DNA of 64,000 bases from Brucella grignonensis (GCF_002252505.1 NZ_NNRL01000154.1:1-64000); one strand, 5' to 3'. Positions 25,675 to 37,534 are shown, numbered from the stretch's first letter. The notes: generated from the sequence alone by a model not told the origin. Made by a program: numbers and translations.

Positions 25675-27087
25675 TCACAAAAGCTTGTAAGGCAGAATTC
25701 CACGACGGTCGTGATCGACTGATATACGACTTTTGAGTGGCGGCACGGCGCGCTGAACACATTCAGCGCGCTCACAGATGCGACAAGAAACACCGATCGG
25801 ATCAAAAGCCGACCGCGTGGCGATATCAAGCCCATCCGCATAGACAAAGTCCTGCGCATGTGTGACCTCGCAGCCAAGTGCTATGGCATAGCGGCGCTGC
25901 GGGGCATTAAAACCGCCTTCACTCTTTGTAAGCTCCGTAGCAACACAGAGATAACGTGCACCATCAGGCGTTTCGGCGAGCTGACGAATAATGCGCCCCG
26001 GCGTTTCAAACGCCTGATGCACATTCCAGAGCGGACAGGCTGCACCATAACGCGCAAATTGCAGCTTGGCAGCACTGTGACGCTTGGTGATATTTCCCGC
26101 TCTGTCGATACGCGCAAAAAATACTGGCACACCGCGCTGGCCCGAGCGCTGCAAGGTGCTTAACCGATGCGCGACTTGTTCAAGGCTTGCGCCAAAACGT
26201 GAGGCGAGCAATTCCAGATCATGCCGCAGTTCCTTCGCAGTCGACAAAAATATTTGATAGGGCAGCATCAATGCGCCAGCAAAATAATTGCGCAGTCCGA
26301 TTTTGCAAATTTCGACAGCTTCCGCTGAGCGAAAATCTGCACGCTTCGCAATTGCCGTGACGATTTCCTCCATTTCCAGTTCTGCAATCTGAAATGCGAT
26401 CTGAAAATTTCGCGTCGAAGCAGGCGAATAAGGATTGAGATGTAGAATACGGGTTTCAGGATTGAACCGACGCAGAATTGCCTCATCCGGATCAGCGCGT
26501 GCGACCCGCACCCGATGATGATTTTCCATATATTGCGACAGCGCCACACCAATATCACGTCCCGGAATATCAAGTTTCGCAGCAAGCTTTTCGGCTGCAA
26601 TATCAATCTCATGTACGTAATTGTCGATAAAATGGAAAAAGTCGCGCACTTCTTCATAAGGCGCTGGTTCGGCAACCGATGGCGCGCGCCCAAGCTGATT
26701 ATCAAGGCTCGCAAGCTGCTCGCTGTTGCGCCGATAGGCCTGATGGCAGGCGATCAGCGCATGTGCCAGTCCCGGCGCGTTCTGCGTGATCAGCTTCAGC
26801 TCCTGCAAATTCGGCTTGTAGTTATCAAAGACCGGATCAGCCAGGGCTTCCGACACCGCCGATAACAAACGATCATCATCGCCCAGTGAAATTGCGCCAA
26901 TGTCGATCTGGTAATTCTCGGCAAGTGCCAAAAGAACAGCAGCTGAAACCGGTCGCTGATTATTCTCGATTTGGTTGAGATAACTCGTTGAAATACCTAA
27001 GCGTTCCGCAAATCCGGACTGAGTTGTCCGATGCTGCTCGCGTATCTCACGGATCTTTCTGCCAACGTAAAGTTTTCTCGGTGCCAT
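25675..27087 (-). CDS. ScfR family short-chain acyl-CoA-responsive regulator (PccR/MccR-like)
   Basis: A 470-residue DNA-binding regulator. An XRE-type helix-turn-helix (residues 10-65, RTTQSGFAERLGISTSYLNQ) is followed by an ImmA/IrrE-like middle region and a C-terminal DUF2083 domain with the cysteine-rich CRICERAECVQRA. This architecture defines the ScfR group (RamB, PccR, MccR), which senses short-chain acyl-CoAs. Its divergent position next to pccB makes control of propionyl-CoA use very likely. The ATG at 27087 has no ribosome site, so the mRNA may be leaderless. An earlier TTG in frame lies inside the operator. Confidence 0.9.
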   Translation of the reverse strand: MAPRKLYVGRKIREIREQHRTTQSGFAERLGISTSYLNQIENNQRPVSAAVLLALAENYQIDIGAISLGDDDRLLSAVSEALADPVFDNYKPNLQELKLITQNAPGLAHALIACHQAYRRNSEQLASLDNQLGRAPSVAEPAPYEEVRDFFHFIDNYVHEIDIAAEKLAAKLDIPGRDIGVALSQYMENHHRVRVARADPDEAILRRFNPETRILHLNPYSPASTRNFQIAFQIAELEMEEIVTAIAKRADFRSAEAVEICKIGLRNYFAGALMLPYQIFLSTAKELRHDLELLASRFGASLEQVAHRLSTLQRSGQRGVPVFFARIDRAGNITKRHSAAKLQFARYGAACPLWNVHQAFETPGRIIRQLAETPDGARYLCVATELTKSEGGFNAPQRRYAIALGCEVTHAQDFVYADGLDIATRSAFDPIGVSCRICERAECVQRAVPPLKSRISVDHDRRGILPYKLL

Positions 27088-27088
27088 A

Positions 27089-27118
27089 TTTGCAAATTCG
27101 CATTTCGCTATTTGCAAA
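27089..27118. promoter_or_regulatory. Paired TTTGCAAA operator between regulator and pccB
   Basis: Two perfect TTTGCAAA palindromes (27089-27096 and 27111-27118), whose centres are 22 bp apart, about two helical turns. The first begins two bases upstream of the regulator's ATG. TTTGCAAA is the core I recall for PccR of Rhodobacter sphaeroides. The site could allow autorepression as well as control of pccB, whose start is 108 bases further on. Confidence 0.78.
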
Positions 27119-27226
27119 TTTATAAATTACACAGCCACACCTTTTCAAGCTTTCAGAATGCGGCATACTGGCTCTAATCATTGGGATAACAATCCGCAAT
27201 TTCATAGCTTTCCAAAGGCATAGCGA

Positions 27227-28759
27227 ATGCAGGAACTTCTCGAACAACTTGAAGCACGTCGCGCCGAAGCGCGCCTCGGCGGCGGGCAAAAACGTATTGA
27301 TGCCCAGCACGGCAAGGGCAAGCTCACGGCCCGCGAAAGACTGGACGTGCTGCTCGACGAGGGATCGTTCGAGGAGTTTGACATGTATGTCACCCATCGC
27401 TGCACCGATTTCGGCATGGAAAAGCAGAAGATTGCGGGTGACGGTGTCGTTACCGGCTGGGGCACGATCAATGGCCGACAGGTCTATGTGTTCAGTCAGG
27501 ATTTCACCGTTCTGGGCGGCTCGCTCTCTGAAACTCACGCACAGAAAATCTGCAAGATCATGGAAATGGCGATGCAGAACGGCGCACCAGTGATCGGCCT
27601 CAATGATTCGGGTGGCGCACGTATTCAGGAAGGTGTGGCTTCGCTCGCTGGCTATGCAGACGTCTTCAAGCGCAATGCAGATGCCTCTGGCGTTATTCCG
27701 CAGATTTCAGTCATCATGGGCCCATGTGCCGGTGGCGCAGTTTATTCTCCAGCCATGACTGATTTCATCTTCATGGTGCGCGACTCATCCTACATGTTCG
27801 TGACCGGTCCTGACGTGGTGAAGACTGTCACCAATGAGATTGTGACGGCGGAAGAACTGGGCGGCGCTTCGACCCATACGAAAAAATCATCTGTTGCCGA
27901 CGGCGCTTACGAAAATGATATTGAGACGCTGGAACAAGTGCGTCTTCTGTTCGACTTCCTGCCGCTTAATAATCGCGAAAAAGCACCAACCCGTCCCTTC
28001 CACGACGACCCCGCGCGTCTTGAAATGCGACTTGATACGCTGATCCCCGATAGCGCCAATAAGCCCTACGATATGAAGGAGCTGATCTTCGCGCTGGCGG
28101 ATGAAGGCGATTTCTTCGAAATTCAGGAAGCTTTTGCCAAGAATATCATCACGGGCTTCTTCCGCATGGAGGGCCAGACGATTGGCGTCGTTGCCAATCA
28201 ACCGATGGTGTTGGCTGGCTGCCTCGATATCGATTCGTCGCGCAAAGCTGCACGTTTCGTGCGCTTCTGCGATGCCTTCAACATCCCGATCCTCACTCTT
28301 GTCGACGTTCCGGGTTTCTTGCCCGGCACGGCACAGGAATATGGCGGCGTCATCAAGCATGGCGCAAAACTGCTCTTTGCCTATAGTCAGGCTACCGTTC
28401 CGATGGTTACGCTCATCACCCGCAAAGCCTATGGCGGCGCTTATGATGTGATGGCATCCAAACATATCGGCGCCGATATGAATTATGCATGGCCGACAGC
28501 TGAGATCGCCGTCATGGGTGCCAAGGGTGCCACCGAAATTCTTTACCGCTCAGAGCTTGGCGACGCCGAAAAAATCGCTGCCCGAACGATGGAATATGAA
28601 GAGCGTTTTGCCAATCCATTCGTTGCTGCCGAACGCGGCTTCATCGATGAGGTGATCATGCCGCATTCATCCCGCCGCCGCATTGCCCGCGCGTTCTCTG
28701 CTCTGCGTAACAAGAGCCAGAACACGCCATGGAAGAAACACGACACAATTCCGCTTTGA
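27227..28759 (+). CDS. pccB: Propionyl-CoA carboxylase beta (carboxyltransferase) subunit
   Basis: Carboxyltransferase subunit that moves CO2 from biotin to propionyl-CoA, giving methylmalonyl-CoA. At 510 residues it is standard length, with two crotonase-like halves. [20 protein letters not shown] and [16 protein letters not shown] bind the acyl-CoA in the N-terminal half, and the [18 protein letters not shown] segment is in the C-terminal half. AAAGG precedes the ATG. It is the first gene of the pccB-pccA-mutase operon and is divergent from the ScfR regulator. Confidence 0.95.
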   Translation: MQELLEQLEARRAEARLGGGQKRIDAQHGKGKLTARERLDVLLDEGSFEEFDMYVTHRCTDFGMEKQKIAGDGVVTGWGTINGRQVYVFSQDFTVLGGSLSETHAQKICKIMEMAMQNGAPVIGLNDSGGARIQEGVASLAGYADVFKRNADASGVIPQISVIMGPCAGGAVYSPAMTDFIFMVRDSSYMFVTGPDVVKTVTNEIVTAEELGGASTHTKKSSVADGAYENDIETLEQVRLLFDFLPLNNREKAPTRPFHDDPARLEMRLDTLIPDSANKPYDMKELIFALADEGDFFEIQEAFAKNIITGFFRMEGQTIGVVANQPMVLAGCLDIDSSRKAARFVRFCDAFNIPILTLVDVPGFLPGTAQEYGGVIKHGAKLLFAYSQATVPMVTLITRKAYGGAYDVMASKHIGADMNYAWPTAEIAVMGAKGATEILYRSELGDAEKIAARTMEYEERFANPFVAAERGFIDEVIMPHSSRRRIARAFSALRNKSQNTPWKKHDTIPL

Positions 28760-28779
28760 TAGCGATGGGTGGGAACAAA

Positions 28780-30783
28780 ATGATCAAGAAAATCCTCATT
28801 GCCAATCGTGGCGAAATCGCTTGCCGGGTTATCAAAACGGCAAAGAAAATGGGCATTGCGACGGTCGCGGTTTATTCCGATGCCGACCGAAATGCACTGC
28901 ATGTCAAAATGGCTGATGAGGCCATACATATCGGACCAGCGCCCTCGAACCAGTCCTATATCGTTGTCGATAAAATTCTGGCGGCCATCAAGGAAACCGG
29001 TGCCGATGCAGTGCACCCAGGTTATGGTTTTCTGTCCGAGAACCCGCGCTTTGCCGAAGCATTGAAAGCCGCCAATGTCACCTTCATTGGCCCGCCGGTG
29101 AATGCCATCGAAGCCATGGGTGACAAGATCACCTCGAAAAAACTGGCCGCTGAGGCAGGCGTGTCTACCGTTCCCGGTCATATGGGGCTGATCGAAGACG
29201 CCGACGAGGCGGTGAAAATTGCAACTTCTGTCGGCTATCCGGTAATGATCAAAGCGTCTGCCGGTGGTGGCGGCAAGGGTATGCGCATTGCATGGAACGA
29301 CGACGAAGCCCGCGAAGGCTTCCAGTTATCGCGTAATGAGGCGAAATCCTCTTTCGGCGATGATCGCATCTTCATCGAAAAATTCGTCACGCAACCTCGC
29401 CATATTGAAATTCAGGTCCTCGGCGATCAGCACGGCAATGTCATTTATCTTGGCGAGCGCGAATGCTCCATCCAGCGCCGTAACCAGAAGGTCATCGAAG
29501 AAGCACCCTCGCCCTTCCTTGATGAAGCAACCCGCAAAGCCATGGGCGAACAGGCTGTCGCGCTTTCCAAGGCAGTCGGCTACTATTCGGCAGGCACTGT
29601 CGAGTTCATCGTTGATGGCGAGCGCAATTTCTATTTCCTCGAAATGAACACGCGATTGCAGGTCGAACATCCGGTGACAGAACTCATCACCGGCATTGAT
29701 CTGGTTGAAGAAATGATCCGTGTGGCTTCAGGCGAGAAGCTGCGCATTACGCAGGCTGACGTGAAGCTCAACGGTTGGGCTATTGAAAGCCGCCTCTATG
29801 CAGAAGATCCATATCGCAACTTCCTGCCCTCCATTGGCAGACTAACGCGCTATCGTCCTCCGGTCGAAGGCCACGACAAAAATGGCTCAGTCATCCGCAA
29901 CGATACGGGTGTCTTCGAGGGTGGTGAAATCTCGATGTATTATGACCCCATGATCGCAAAACTCTGCACATGGGCACCAGATCGGTTGAGCGCAATCGAC
30001 GCCATGGGCGAAGCGCTCGATGCATTTGAAGTGGAAGGCATTGGCCACAACCTGCCATTCCTTTCGGCCGTTATGGATCATCCGCGATTTCGGGCTGGTG
30101 CATTGACCACAGCCTTCATCGCGGAAGAATATCCCGATGGGTTTGCAGGCGTAACAGTATCCGAGGAAGATGCCCATGTGCTGGCTACGGTAGCAACCCA
30201 GATCAACATGGTTATCGAGCAGCGCAACAGCCAAATTACCGGCAAACTTTCCGCACAAAAACAGTCTATTCCAACCGACTGGGTGGTCACATTCAGTGGC
30301 TTCAGCCTGCCGGTTCGGATTGCTGAAGGCGAAGGCGGAACGATAATCAACTTTGTCGATGGTTCAAGTCTGCCGGTCGCCAGCGATTGGCATCCGGGCA
30401 GTCAGCTTGGATCATTCACAGTCGGAGGCAAACCAATCGCCGTAAAGGTTTTGCGTTCAGGAACCGGTTGGCGCCTGCGCTGGCGTGGCATGGATGTCGT
30501 TGCACATGTGCGGTCGCCACGCGTGGCTGAACTGGCAAAACTCATGCCTGTCAAATTGCCGCCCGATACATCGAAAATGCTGCTTTGTCCAATGCCTGGC
30601 GTCATTACATCCGTACTTGTGAAACACGGGGATACGGTCGAAGCTGGCCAACCACTTGCCACGGTGGAAGCCATGAAGATGGAAAACGTGCTGCGTGCGG
30701 AACGCCGTGCTACCGTAAAACGCATCGCTGCGGAAGAAGGCGCAAGCCTGGCGGTTGATGAACTCATTATGGAATTCGAGTGA
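28780..30783 (+). CDS. pccA: Propionyl-CoA carboxylase alpha (biotin carboxylase plus carrier) subunit
   Basis: Contains the biotin carboxylase domain (residues 1-450, with ATP-grasp GGGGKGMRIAW and EMNTRLQVEHPVTE), a middle BT domain, and a C-terminal biotin carrier with EAMKMEN, whose Lys carries biotin. I place the start at ATG 28780 (667 residues, MIKKILIANRGEIACRV), the standard opening. The longer frame from 28729 overlaps pccB. It lies 20 bases after pccB and 27 before the mutase, so it is co-transcribed with both. Confidence 0.95.
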   Translation: MIKKILIANRGEIACRVIKTAKKMGIATVAVYSDADRNALHVKMADEAIHIGPAPSNQSYIVVDKILAAIKETGADAVHPGYGFLSENPRFAEALKAANVTFIGPPVNAIEAMGDKITSKKLAAEAGVSTVPGHMGLIEDADEAVKIATSVGYPVMIKASAGGGGKGMRIAWNDDEAREGFQLSRNEAKSSFGDDRIFIEKFVTQPRHIEIQVLGDQHGNVIYLGERECSIQRRNQKVIEEAPSPFLDEATRKAMGEQAVALSKAVGYYSAGTVEFIVDGERNFYFLEMNTRLQVEHPVTELITGIDLVEEMIRVASGEKLRITQADVKLNGWAIESRLYAEDPYRNFLPSIGRLTRYRPPVEGHDKNGSVIRNDTGVFEGGEISMYYDPMIAKLCTWAPDRLSAIDAMGEALDAFEVEGIGHNLPFLSAVMDHPRFRAGALTTAFIAEEYPDGFAGVTVSEEDAHVLATVATQINMVIEQRNSQITGKLSAQKQSIPTDWVVTFSGFSLPVRIAEGEGGTIINFVDGSSLPVASDWHPGSQLGSFTVGGKPIAVKVLRSGTGWRLRWRGMDVVAHVRSPRVAELAKLMPVKLPPDTSKMLLCPMPGVITSVLVKHGDTVEAGQPLATVEAMKMENVLRAERRATVKRIAAEEGASLAVDELIMEFE

Positions 30784-30810
30784 AGGCTTCGTGGGATGGA
30801 GAATAAGCCA

Positions 30811-32949
30811 ATGACGCAGAAGACCCGTGCGGACTGGGAGGCGTTGGCCGAAAAGGAACTGAAACGCCCCGCAGACAGCCTTGTCTGGCACACACAGGAA
30901 GGCATAGACGTCAAGCCGCTTTATACTGCGGATGACCTCAATCAAGTTGGGCATCTTGGCACCCTGCCCGGCTTCGAGCCGTTTCTGCGCGGTCCACGCG
31001 CTACGATGTATGCGGGCCGCCCCTGGACTATTCGTCAATATGCGGGCTTCTCCACGGCGGAGGCCTCCAACGCGTTTTACCGCAAGGCACTTGCCGCCGG
31101 TCAGCAGGGCGTGTCGGTGGCTTTCGATCTCGCCACTCATCGCGGCTATGACAGCGATCATCCCCGCGTTGAAGGTGATGTCGGCAAGGCGGGCGTTGCC
31201 ATCGATTCCGTCGAGGACATGAAGATCCTTTTCGACGGCATTCCGCTTGAGAAAATCTCCGTCTCCATGACCATGAACGGCGCGGTGATCCCGATCCTCG
31301 CCAATTTCATCGTCGCAGGTGAAGAACAAGGCGTGTCGCGCGATCTGCTTTCCGGCACCATTCAGAACGATATTCTGAAAGAGTTCATGGTCCGCAACAC
31401 CTATATCTATCCGCCGGAACCATCCATGCGGATTATAGCGGATATCATCGCCTATACGGCAGCCGAAATGCCGAAATTCAATTCGATTTCCATTTCTGGC
31501 TACCATATGCAGGAAGCGGGTGCGACACTGGTTCAGGAACTGGCCTTCACACTTGCCGATGGTCGCGAATATGTGCGTGCAGCACTTAACAAGGGCCTCA
31601 ATGTCGATGAGTTTGCAGGGCGTCTGTCGTTCTTCTTCGCCATCGGCATGAACTTCTTCATGGAAATCGCCAAGCTGCGCGCGGCGCGCCTGCTCTGGTC
31701 GCGTATCATGAAGGAGTTCGATCCGAAGAAGCCGGGATCGCTGATGCTACGCACTCATTGCCAGACTTCAGGCGTCTCGTTGCAAGAGCAGGATCCTTAT
31801 AACAACATCGTTCGCACGGCTTTTGAAGCTATGTCCGCAGCACTCGGAGGCACCCAATCGCTGCATACCAATTCTTTCGACGAAGCCATTGCTTTGCCAA
31901 CGGAATTCTCTGCGCGCATAGCCCGCAACACACAGCTCATTTTGCAGAATGAAACAGGCGTCACCAAGGTCGTCGACCCATTGGCAGGTTCCTATTACAT
32001 TGAAAGCCTGACCAATGAGCTGGCCGAAAAAGCATGGGCGCTGATTGAGGAAGTTGAAAGCCTCGGCGGCATGACCAAAGCTGTCGAAAGCGGTTTGCCC
32101 AAGCGACTGATCGAAGAAGCTGCCACCAAACGGCAGGCGGCGGTTGATAAAGGCGAGGAAGTCATCGTTGGCGTAAACAAGTTCCGCCTCGAACAGGAAG
32201 ACGAAATCGATATTCTGGAGATCGACAATTCGGCGGTTCGCCAGTCGCAGATCGCCCGCCTCAACCGGATTAAGGAAACTCGCAATAAGGCAAAAGTCGA
32301 AGCAGCCCTTTCCGAGTTGGAAAAGGTCGCAAAGACCGGCGAAGGCAATATTCTGGCGGCAGCCGTCGAAGCATCGCGCGCCCGCGCAACCGTTGGCGAA
32401 ATTTCCGACGCCATGCGCAACGCGTTCGGTGATCATGCAGCCGTGCCGAAGGTCGTCAGAGAAGTCTATGGTGCAGCCTACGAGAATGAGCCTGAATATC
32501 TGACCCTCGTGAATCGTCTGGAAGAGTTATCCAAATATACAGGCGACAAGCCGCGCATCATGGTGGCCAAGCTCGGTCAGGATGGCCACGATCGCGGCGC
32601 GAAGATCATCGCTTCAGCCTTCGGTGACATTGGCTTTGAAGTGCTCGCCGGCCCACTGTTTCAAACGCCGGAAGAAGCAGCTGATATGGCCATCAAGGCC
32701 GAAGTTCACGTATTGGGTGTTTCATCCTTGGCAGCCGGACACAAGACGCTGTTGCCGCAGCTCGTGGATACGCTTCGCAAGAAGGGCGCCGAAAATATCA
32801 TTGTTGTTTGTGGCGGTGTCGTCCCACGCCAGGATTACCAGTATCTGTTCGACCATGGTGTCTCTGCAGTTTTTGGCCCCGGCTCCAATGTACTCGATTG
32901 TGCACGTGCAGTGCTTGATCTTATGGAAGGCAAGCGCCGCAATCTATAA
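30811..32949 (+). CDS. scpA: Methylmalonyl-CoA mutase (large subunit, homodimeric type)
   Basis: Adenosylcobalamin enzyme that isomerises methylmalonyl-CoA to succinyl-CoA. It has a TIM-barrel substrate domain (residues 1-560) and a C-terminal B12-binding domain with DGHDRG, the base-off cobalamin motif. The 712-residue length fits the homodimeric form that needs no small subunit. The start at ATG 30811 has GGAG nine bases upstream; an ATG 15 bases earlier has a poorer site. It completes the propionate route, but an epimerase and a G-protein chaperone are not in this window. Confidence 0.94.
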   Translation: MTQKTRADWEALAEKELKRPADSLVWHTQEGIDVKPLYTADDLNQVGHLGTLPGFEPFLRGPRATMYAGRPWTIRQYAGFSTAEASNAFYRKALAAGQQGVSVAFDLATHRGYDSDHPRVEGDVGKAGVAIDSVEDMKILFDGIPLEKISVSMTMNGAVIPILANFIVAGEEQGVSRDLLSGTIQNDILKEFMVRNTYIYPPEPSMRIIADIIAYTAAEMPKFNSISISGYHMQEAGATLVQELAFTLADGREYVRAALNKGLNVDEFAGRLSFFFAIGMNFFMEIAKLRAARLLWSRIMKEFDPKKPGSLMLRTHCQTSGVSLQEQDPYNNIVRTAFEAMSAALGGTQSLHTNSFDEAIALPTEFSARIARNTQLILQNETGVTKVVDPLAGSYYIESLTNELAEKAWALIEEVESLGGMTKAVESGLPKRLIEEAATKRQAAVDKGEEVIVGVNKFRLEQEDEIDILEIDNSAVRQSQIARLNRIKETRNKAKVEAALSELEKVAKTGEGNILAAAVEASRARATVGEISDAMRNAFGDHAAVPKVVREVYGAAYENEPEYLTLVNRLEELSKYTGDKPRIMVAKLGQDGHDRGAKIIASAFGDIGFEVLAGPLFQTPEEAADMAIKAEVHVLGVSSLAAGHKTLLPQLVDTLRKKGAENIIVVCGGVVPRQDYQYLFDHGVSAVFGPGSNVLDCARAVLDLMEGKRRNL

Positions 32950-33000
32950 TATATTCAATTAGATAAACAAGAAAAGAGACTCATTTTCTGAACCTCTTGA

Positions 33001-33033
33001 GAAGCCAGGTAAAGAGCCTGGCTTCGTTGTCTT
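33001..33033 (+). terminator. Terminator-like hairpin after the mutase
   Basis: A perfect 9-bp stem (GAAGCCAGG/CCTGGCTTC) with a 7-base loop followed by GTTGTCTT, about 50 bases after the mutase stop. The U-tract is weak. Because it is nearly symmetric it could also end the converging minus-strand gene. Confidence 0.6.
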
Positions 33034-33055
33034 AAAGTCCCATCAATGAGTTCTA

Positions 33056-33592
<537 letters not shown>

Positions 33593-33614
33593 TTATTCCA
33601 GCAACATTGTTCGT

Positions 33615-34460
33615 CTACAGCATTTCCAACGCTGTCTTGCACGTCGGCGGAGCAAAAGTTCTGTCCAGTAGAGTCAGCTGTTCTTCCGTCAATCTTATAT
33701 CCGCAGCGTTGCGATTTTCACGAACATGACCGAGCTTCGATGTCTTCGGAATTGCAATCACATCGCCATTGCGCATGGTCCAGGCAAGCGCAACCGCTGC
33801 CGGAGAAACCCCTAATTCATCAGCAATTTCATGCAGCACACTATTCCCCAAAAGCCTGCCCTGTTCGATCGGTGAATAGGCCATTAGCGGAGTTTTCTGC
33901 CCTGCGCACCATGGCATTAAATCAAATTCCGGCCCACGCCGGATCAAATTATAGAGTATCTGATTGGCCGCCACGGCTTTGCCGCCTGTAACGACTGCCA
34001 TTTCTTTCATATCGCCGGTGTCGAAATTGCTGACGCCCCATGCGCCAATCTTGCCTGCCTGCTGCAATTCTTCAAAGGCAGTCAGAGTTTCCTCCAGCGG
34101 ATAACGCCCACGCCAATGCAGCAGATAAAGATCGATCTTTTCAGTACCAAGCCGCTTGAGACTACGTTCGCACGCTTCAATCGTACCCTGTAAGGAGGCA
34201 TTGTACGGCAGCACTTTACTGACGAGAAAAACACTATCACGGCGACCTTTGATCGCTTCGCCCACGATTTCTTCTGCACCGCCGTCCGCATACATTTCAG
34301 CAGTGTCGATCAGCGTCATGCCAAGTTCGATGCCGCATTGCAGCGCCTCGACTTCCAGCCGCCTTTGGTGCGGATCCTCGCCCATATACCATGTGCCCTG
34401 CCCAAGTGCAGGCACATGAGCACCCGATGCCAGTTTCACTTGCGGGATTGTTCCGGTCAT
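33615..34460 (-). CDS. Aldo/keto reductase
   Basis: NADPH-dependent TIM-barrel reductase, 281 residues from ATG 34460 (GAGG about eight bases upstream). The catalytic tetrad is visible: Asp52 and Tyr57 in [10 protein letters not shown], Lys82 in VSKVLP, and His115 in LLHWRG. It resembles the AKR5 or 2,5-diketogluconate reductase-like group, but the substrate cannot be deduced. The gene is on its own, upstream of a small gap from murI. Confidence 0.92.
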   Translation of the reverse strand: MTGTIPQVKLASGAHVPALGQGTWYMGEDPHQRRLEVEALQCGIELGMTLIDTAEMYADGGAEEIVGEAIKGRRDSVFLVSKVLPYNASLQGTIEACERSLKRLGTEKIDLYLLHWRGRYPLEETLTAFEELQQAGKIGAWGVSNFDTGDMKEMAVVTGGKAVAANQILYNLIRRGPEFDLMPWCAGQKTPLMAYSPIEQGRLLGNSVLHEIADELGVSPAAVALAWTMRNGDVIAIPKTSKLGHVRENRNAADIRLTEEQLTLLDRTFAPPTCKTALEML

Positions 34461-34523
34461 GGCTCGCCTCTTGATGCTTGCAGGATGCGCATAAAATTGC
34501 GACATCGAAAAACATAGGCCAGA

Positions 34524-35360
34524 TCAGGCGAACTGCAAGCCAAAGCCTTGCATCAGGCGACGAATGGCATAATCCGGCTTCTGCGATGTAAACACCGCCA
34601 GATCATCGTGATGATGCAGCTCCTCATCAATCCGCCGTGGCTGCAATAGGGATACGGTGCGCCGTGCTATGGCTTCCGCCGGATCAAGCCAATCAACTGG
34701 CCAGGGGGCTAATCGGCGAAACACATTTGCCAGAAATGGATAGTGGGTGCAGGCCAGCACAACGATATCCGTGCGTTCGCCGTCTTTTTCGATGAAGCAC
34801 GGCGCAATCTGCTCGATGACCAGCGCCTCATCGATCTTTTCACCGCGAATATGTGCTTCGGCGACTGCGGCAAGCCTGTCAGCTCCGACCAACCGCACAT
34901 GACATTGCGTGGCAAATGATTGGATAAGATCGCGAGTATAGGCGCGCTTGACCGTGCCCGGCGTTGCCAGAACTGAAACAAGCCCCGATGCTGTACGTTC
35001 AGCGGCCGGTTTGATCGCAGGCACGGTGCCAACGAAAGGCACGGCCGGATAAGCGCGCCGCAGATCATCCAGCACCAGTGTTGAAGCCGTGTTACAGGCG
35101 ATAACGGCGATTTCGGGATCGTACTCCGCAATAAACTTGCCAAAAAGCTCGACAATGCGTGCGCGCAACGCTTCTTCTTCCCATCCGCCATAGGGAAAAC
35201 CGGCATCGTCCGCGATATAGACAAATCGCCGGTCAGGCATCAGCACCCGCGCCTCACGCAGAACCGTCAAACCGCCGATACCACTGTCAAAGACCAATAT
35301 GGGCTTTTCACAGGTGGCAGACGACGTCTCGGAAAGGTGAGCTGCGGACGCGTGTTTCAT
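34524..35360 (-). CDS. murI: Glutamate racemase
   Basis: Makes D-glutamate for peptidoglycan from L-glutamate. The two catalytic cysteines are in ACNTAST (residue about 82) and ACTHYPF (residue about 200). The N terminus has [14 protein letters not shown], which holds the essential Asp. At 278 residues it is typical. Its start overlaps the stop of the upstream methyltransferase gene by four bases (ATGA), so the two are translationally coupled. Confidence 0.95.
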   Translation of the reverse strand: MKHASAAHLSETSSATCEKPILVFDSGIGGLTVLREARVLMPDRRFVYIADDAGFPYGGWEEEALRARIVELFGKFIAEYDPEIAVIACNTASTLVLDDLRRAYPAVPFVGTVPAIKPAAERTASGLVSVLATPGTVKRAYTRDLIQSFATQCHVRLVGADRLAAVAEAHIRGEKIDEALVIEQIAPCFIEKDGERTDIVVLACTHYPFLANVFRRLAPWPVDWLDPAEAIARRTVSLLQPRRIDEELHHHDDLAVFTSQKPDYAIRRLMQGFGLQFA

Positions 35361-36187
35361 TCAGCCTTATCCTCGGTTGCGGGTTTGCGAGCGCGTCCTT
35401 CCGGTGCACCGGAACCACGCGGCTTTTTCGGCGTAAACACATCAAGCGATGTAATGACGCCACGCAGAAGTTTAAGTTCTGCCGATGCAAAACCTGCACG
35501 CGTCAGCACCGAGCGCAGATTATTGACCATGATTTCTTTTTTCGCCTCAGGGCGGAAATAACCGCGTACATCAAGCGCCTCTTCCAGATGACTGAAAAGA
35601 CTCTGCAATTCCTGCTTAGGGGCCGCTTCCATTTCCGGTCCACGGAAAACCGTATCTGTCTGGCTTTCGAGACCCGATTTCATCCACTCATATGACATAA
35701 GCAGTACGGCTTGTGCGATATTGAGTGAGGCAAAGGCCGGATTAACCGGGAAAGTCACCAGTTCATCGGCAAGGCCAACCTCTTCGTTGCTTAAGCCGAA
35801 ACGCTCGCGCCCAAAAAGAATACCTGTCTTCTCACCTGCCGTAAAACGACGGCGCAACTCGCCATTCGCTTCCACAGGGCTACGCACTTGTTTGAAGCCA
35901 TCGCGTTCGCGCGCGGTGGTTGCGTAAACGAAATTCAGATCAGAAATCGCCGAAGGCAGATCATCATAAACGACCGCATTGTCGATGATATGATCCGCTT
36001 TGCTGGCGGCAGCCCGCGCCTTTTCGCTCGGGAATTCTTCACGTGGCTGGACAAGTCGCAACTCGGCAAGACCAAAATTCGCCATGGCGCGCGCCACCAT
36101 GCCGATATTTTCCGGCAATTGCGGGTTAACCAGAATGATCGCTGGTCCTTCAGTGATCATCGGGCGCTGTTTGTCTGTTCCTGCCAT
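35357..36187 (-). CDS. TrmJ-like SPOUT RNA 2'-O-methyltransferase
   Basis: A 276-residue methyltransferase of the TrmH/TrmJ SPOUT family. Motif 1 is [20 protein letters not shown] (residues about 20-40), motif 2 is [17 protein letters not shown], and motif 3 is [17 protein letters not shown], together forming the knot that binds S-adenosylmethionine. The C-terminal region is extended and basic ([17 protein letters not shown]). E. coli TrmJ modifies position 32 of tRNAs, but the substrate here is inferred. It is coupled to murI. Confidence 0.88.
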   Translation of the reverse strand: MAGTDKQRPMITEGPAIILVNPQLPENIGMVARAMANFGLAELRLVQPREEFPSEKARAAASKADHIIDNAVVYDDLPSAISDLNFVYATTARERDGFKQVRSPVEANGELRRRFTAGEKTGILFGRERFGLSNEEVGLADELVTFPVNPAFASLNIAQAVLLMSYEWMKSGLESQTDTVFRGPEMEAAPKQELQSLFSHLEEALDVRGYFRPEAKKEIMVNNLRSVLTRAGFASAELKLLRGVITSLDVFTPKKPRGSGAPEGRARKPATEDKAE

Positions 36188-36471
36188 GATATTTTCCGCT
36201 AAAGCATAGCGCGTGCTAACTGTTTCATTTTAGCGTCCGCGACCATGCGACAATTGTAAGAAATCAGAGCGAGCAAATCCGGTAAAATTACGTGCGATAC
36301 GCTCTGATGCTTTAGGATCATGGCGCTTCCCTGACATAATTGACAAAAATTCGCAAAGATTCCCCTTACATTTGATATGGAAAATCAGCTGTAGTAGCGG
36401 AATAATACCGACTTCCTTCTCGTCCATGCCAGACTGTCGCTATCGACATCGAAGTTTACAGGGAGGAAATT

Positions 36472-37056
36472 ATGTCCGGCAAAAAGATTCTCATGATCTG
36501 CGGCGACTTCTGCGAAGATTACGAAACCATGGTTCCGTTCCAGACGCTTCTCGCCGTCGGACATAAAGTACATGCCGTATGCCCCAACAAGAAGGCAGGC
36601 GATGCAATTGCAACAGCCATTCATGACTTTGAAGGACATCAGACCTACACCGAAAAGCCAGGTCATAATTTCACACTTAACGCCACCTTTGCCGATGTGA
36701 AGGCTGAAAGCTATGACGCGCTCGTCATTCCTGGCGGTCGCGGTCCAGAATATCTGCGCCTTGATGATAAAGTCATCGCCATCGTCAAACACTTCTTTGA
36801 AAATGGCAAACCTGTTGCAGCTGTGTGCCATGGCGCACAGCTGCTCGCGGCTGCGCGCGTTCTGGAAGGTCGCACCTGCTCTGCCTATCCTGCATGTCGC
36901 CCGGAAGTAGAACTTGCAGGTGGAACTTATGCGGATATCCCTGTCGATCAGGCCGTCACGGACGGCAATCTGGTAACGGCACCTGCCTGGCCTGCCCATC
37001 CGGCGTGGTTGTCGCAATTTCTCGCTGTTCTCGGCACCAAAATCACGCATAGCTGA
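36472..37056 (+). CDS. DJ-1/PfpI family protein
   Basis: A 194-residue protein of the DJ-1/PfpI superfamily with a class I glutamine amidotransferase-like fold. The nucleophile elbow has AVCHGAQLLAAA, with Cys at about residue 120 and His next to it. VIPGGRGPEYLRLD precedes it. Members include proteases, glyoxalases and chaperones, so the activity is not assigned. GGGAGG lies upstream of the ATG. The gene is alone between an upstream gap of about 280 bases and the RHH gene. Confidence 0.88.
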   Translation: MSGKKILMICGDFCEDYETMVPFQTLLAVGHKVHAVCPNKKAGDAIATAIHDFEGHQTYTEKPGHNFTLNATFADVKAESYDALVIPGGRGPEYLRLDDKVIAIVKHFFENGKPVAAVCHGAQLLAAARVLEGRTCSAYPACRPEVELAGGTYADIPVDQAVTDGNLVTAPAWPAHPAWLSQFLAVLGTKITHS

Positions 37057-37141
37057 TTATAGGCTGCCTGCAACTCTAACCCAGTTGCAGGCAGCAACAA
37101 ACTACGCAACACTAAAGCGGGAGATATTTCGGGAGGAACCT

Positions 37142-37534
37142 ATGTGCAGACTGTTCATCGGGGCGAACCCCGAACTTTGGCAAAGCGTCACTCGCTCATT
37201 ACGCATTGATGGCGTCGTGACTAGTGTGCGGCTCGAAAACTTCTTCTGGTTCGCGCTGGAAGATATTGCTGCGCGTGACAATCTGTCTGTTAATCGCCTG
37301 CTGGGTCGCCTTTATGATGAATCGCGTGCCGAAGGCCACGATCTCGATAATTTCGCATCGTTCCTGCGTGTTTGCTGTGGCCGATATCTCGCCCTGCAGG
37401 TCAACGGCCTTGTCCCAACAGATAAGACAACGGCAATTTCAACACTCGACGCGGATGCCATATTGTTACGCGAGCAGGAAACTTATCGTGATCAACGCTC
37501 AAAATGGCAAAAACCTGCACATCACGCCGCCTGA
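37142..37534 (+). CDS. Ribbon-helix-helix domain protein
   Basis: A 130-residue protein with ATG at 37142 and GGGAGG five bases upstream. Residues 22-80 (TRSLRIDGVVTSVRLENFFW, then LSVNRLLGRLYDE) match the RHH_4 ribbon-helix-helix group found in alphaproteobacteria. This suggests a DNA-binding role, but the target is unknown. A short frame extends upstream to 37085 without a ribosome site. It precedes icd by about 100 bases. Confidence 0.78.
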   Translation: MCRLFIGANPELWQSVTRSLRIDGVVTSVRLENFFWFALEDIAARDNLSVNRLLGRLYDESRAEGHDLDNFASFLRVCCGRYLALQVNGLVPTDKTTAISTLDADAILLREQETYRDQRSKWQKPAHHAA

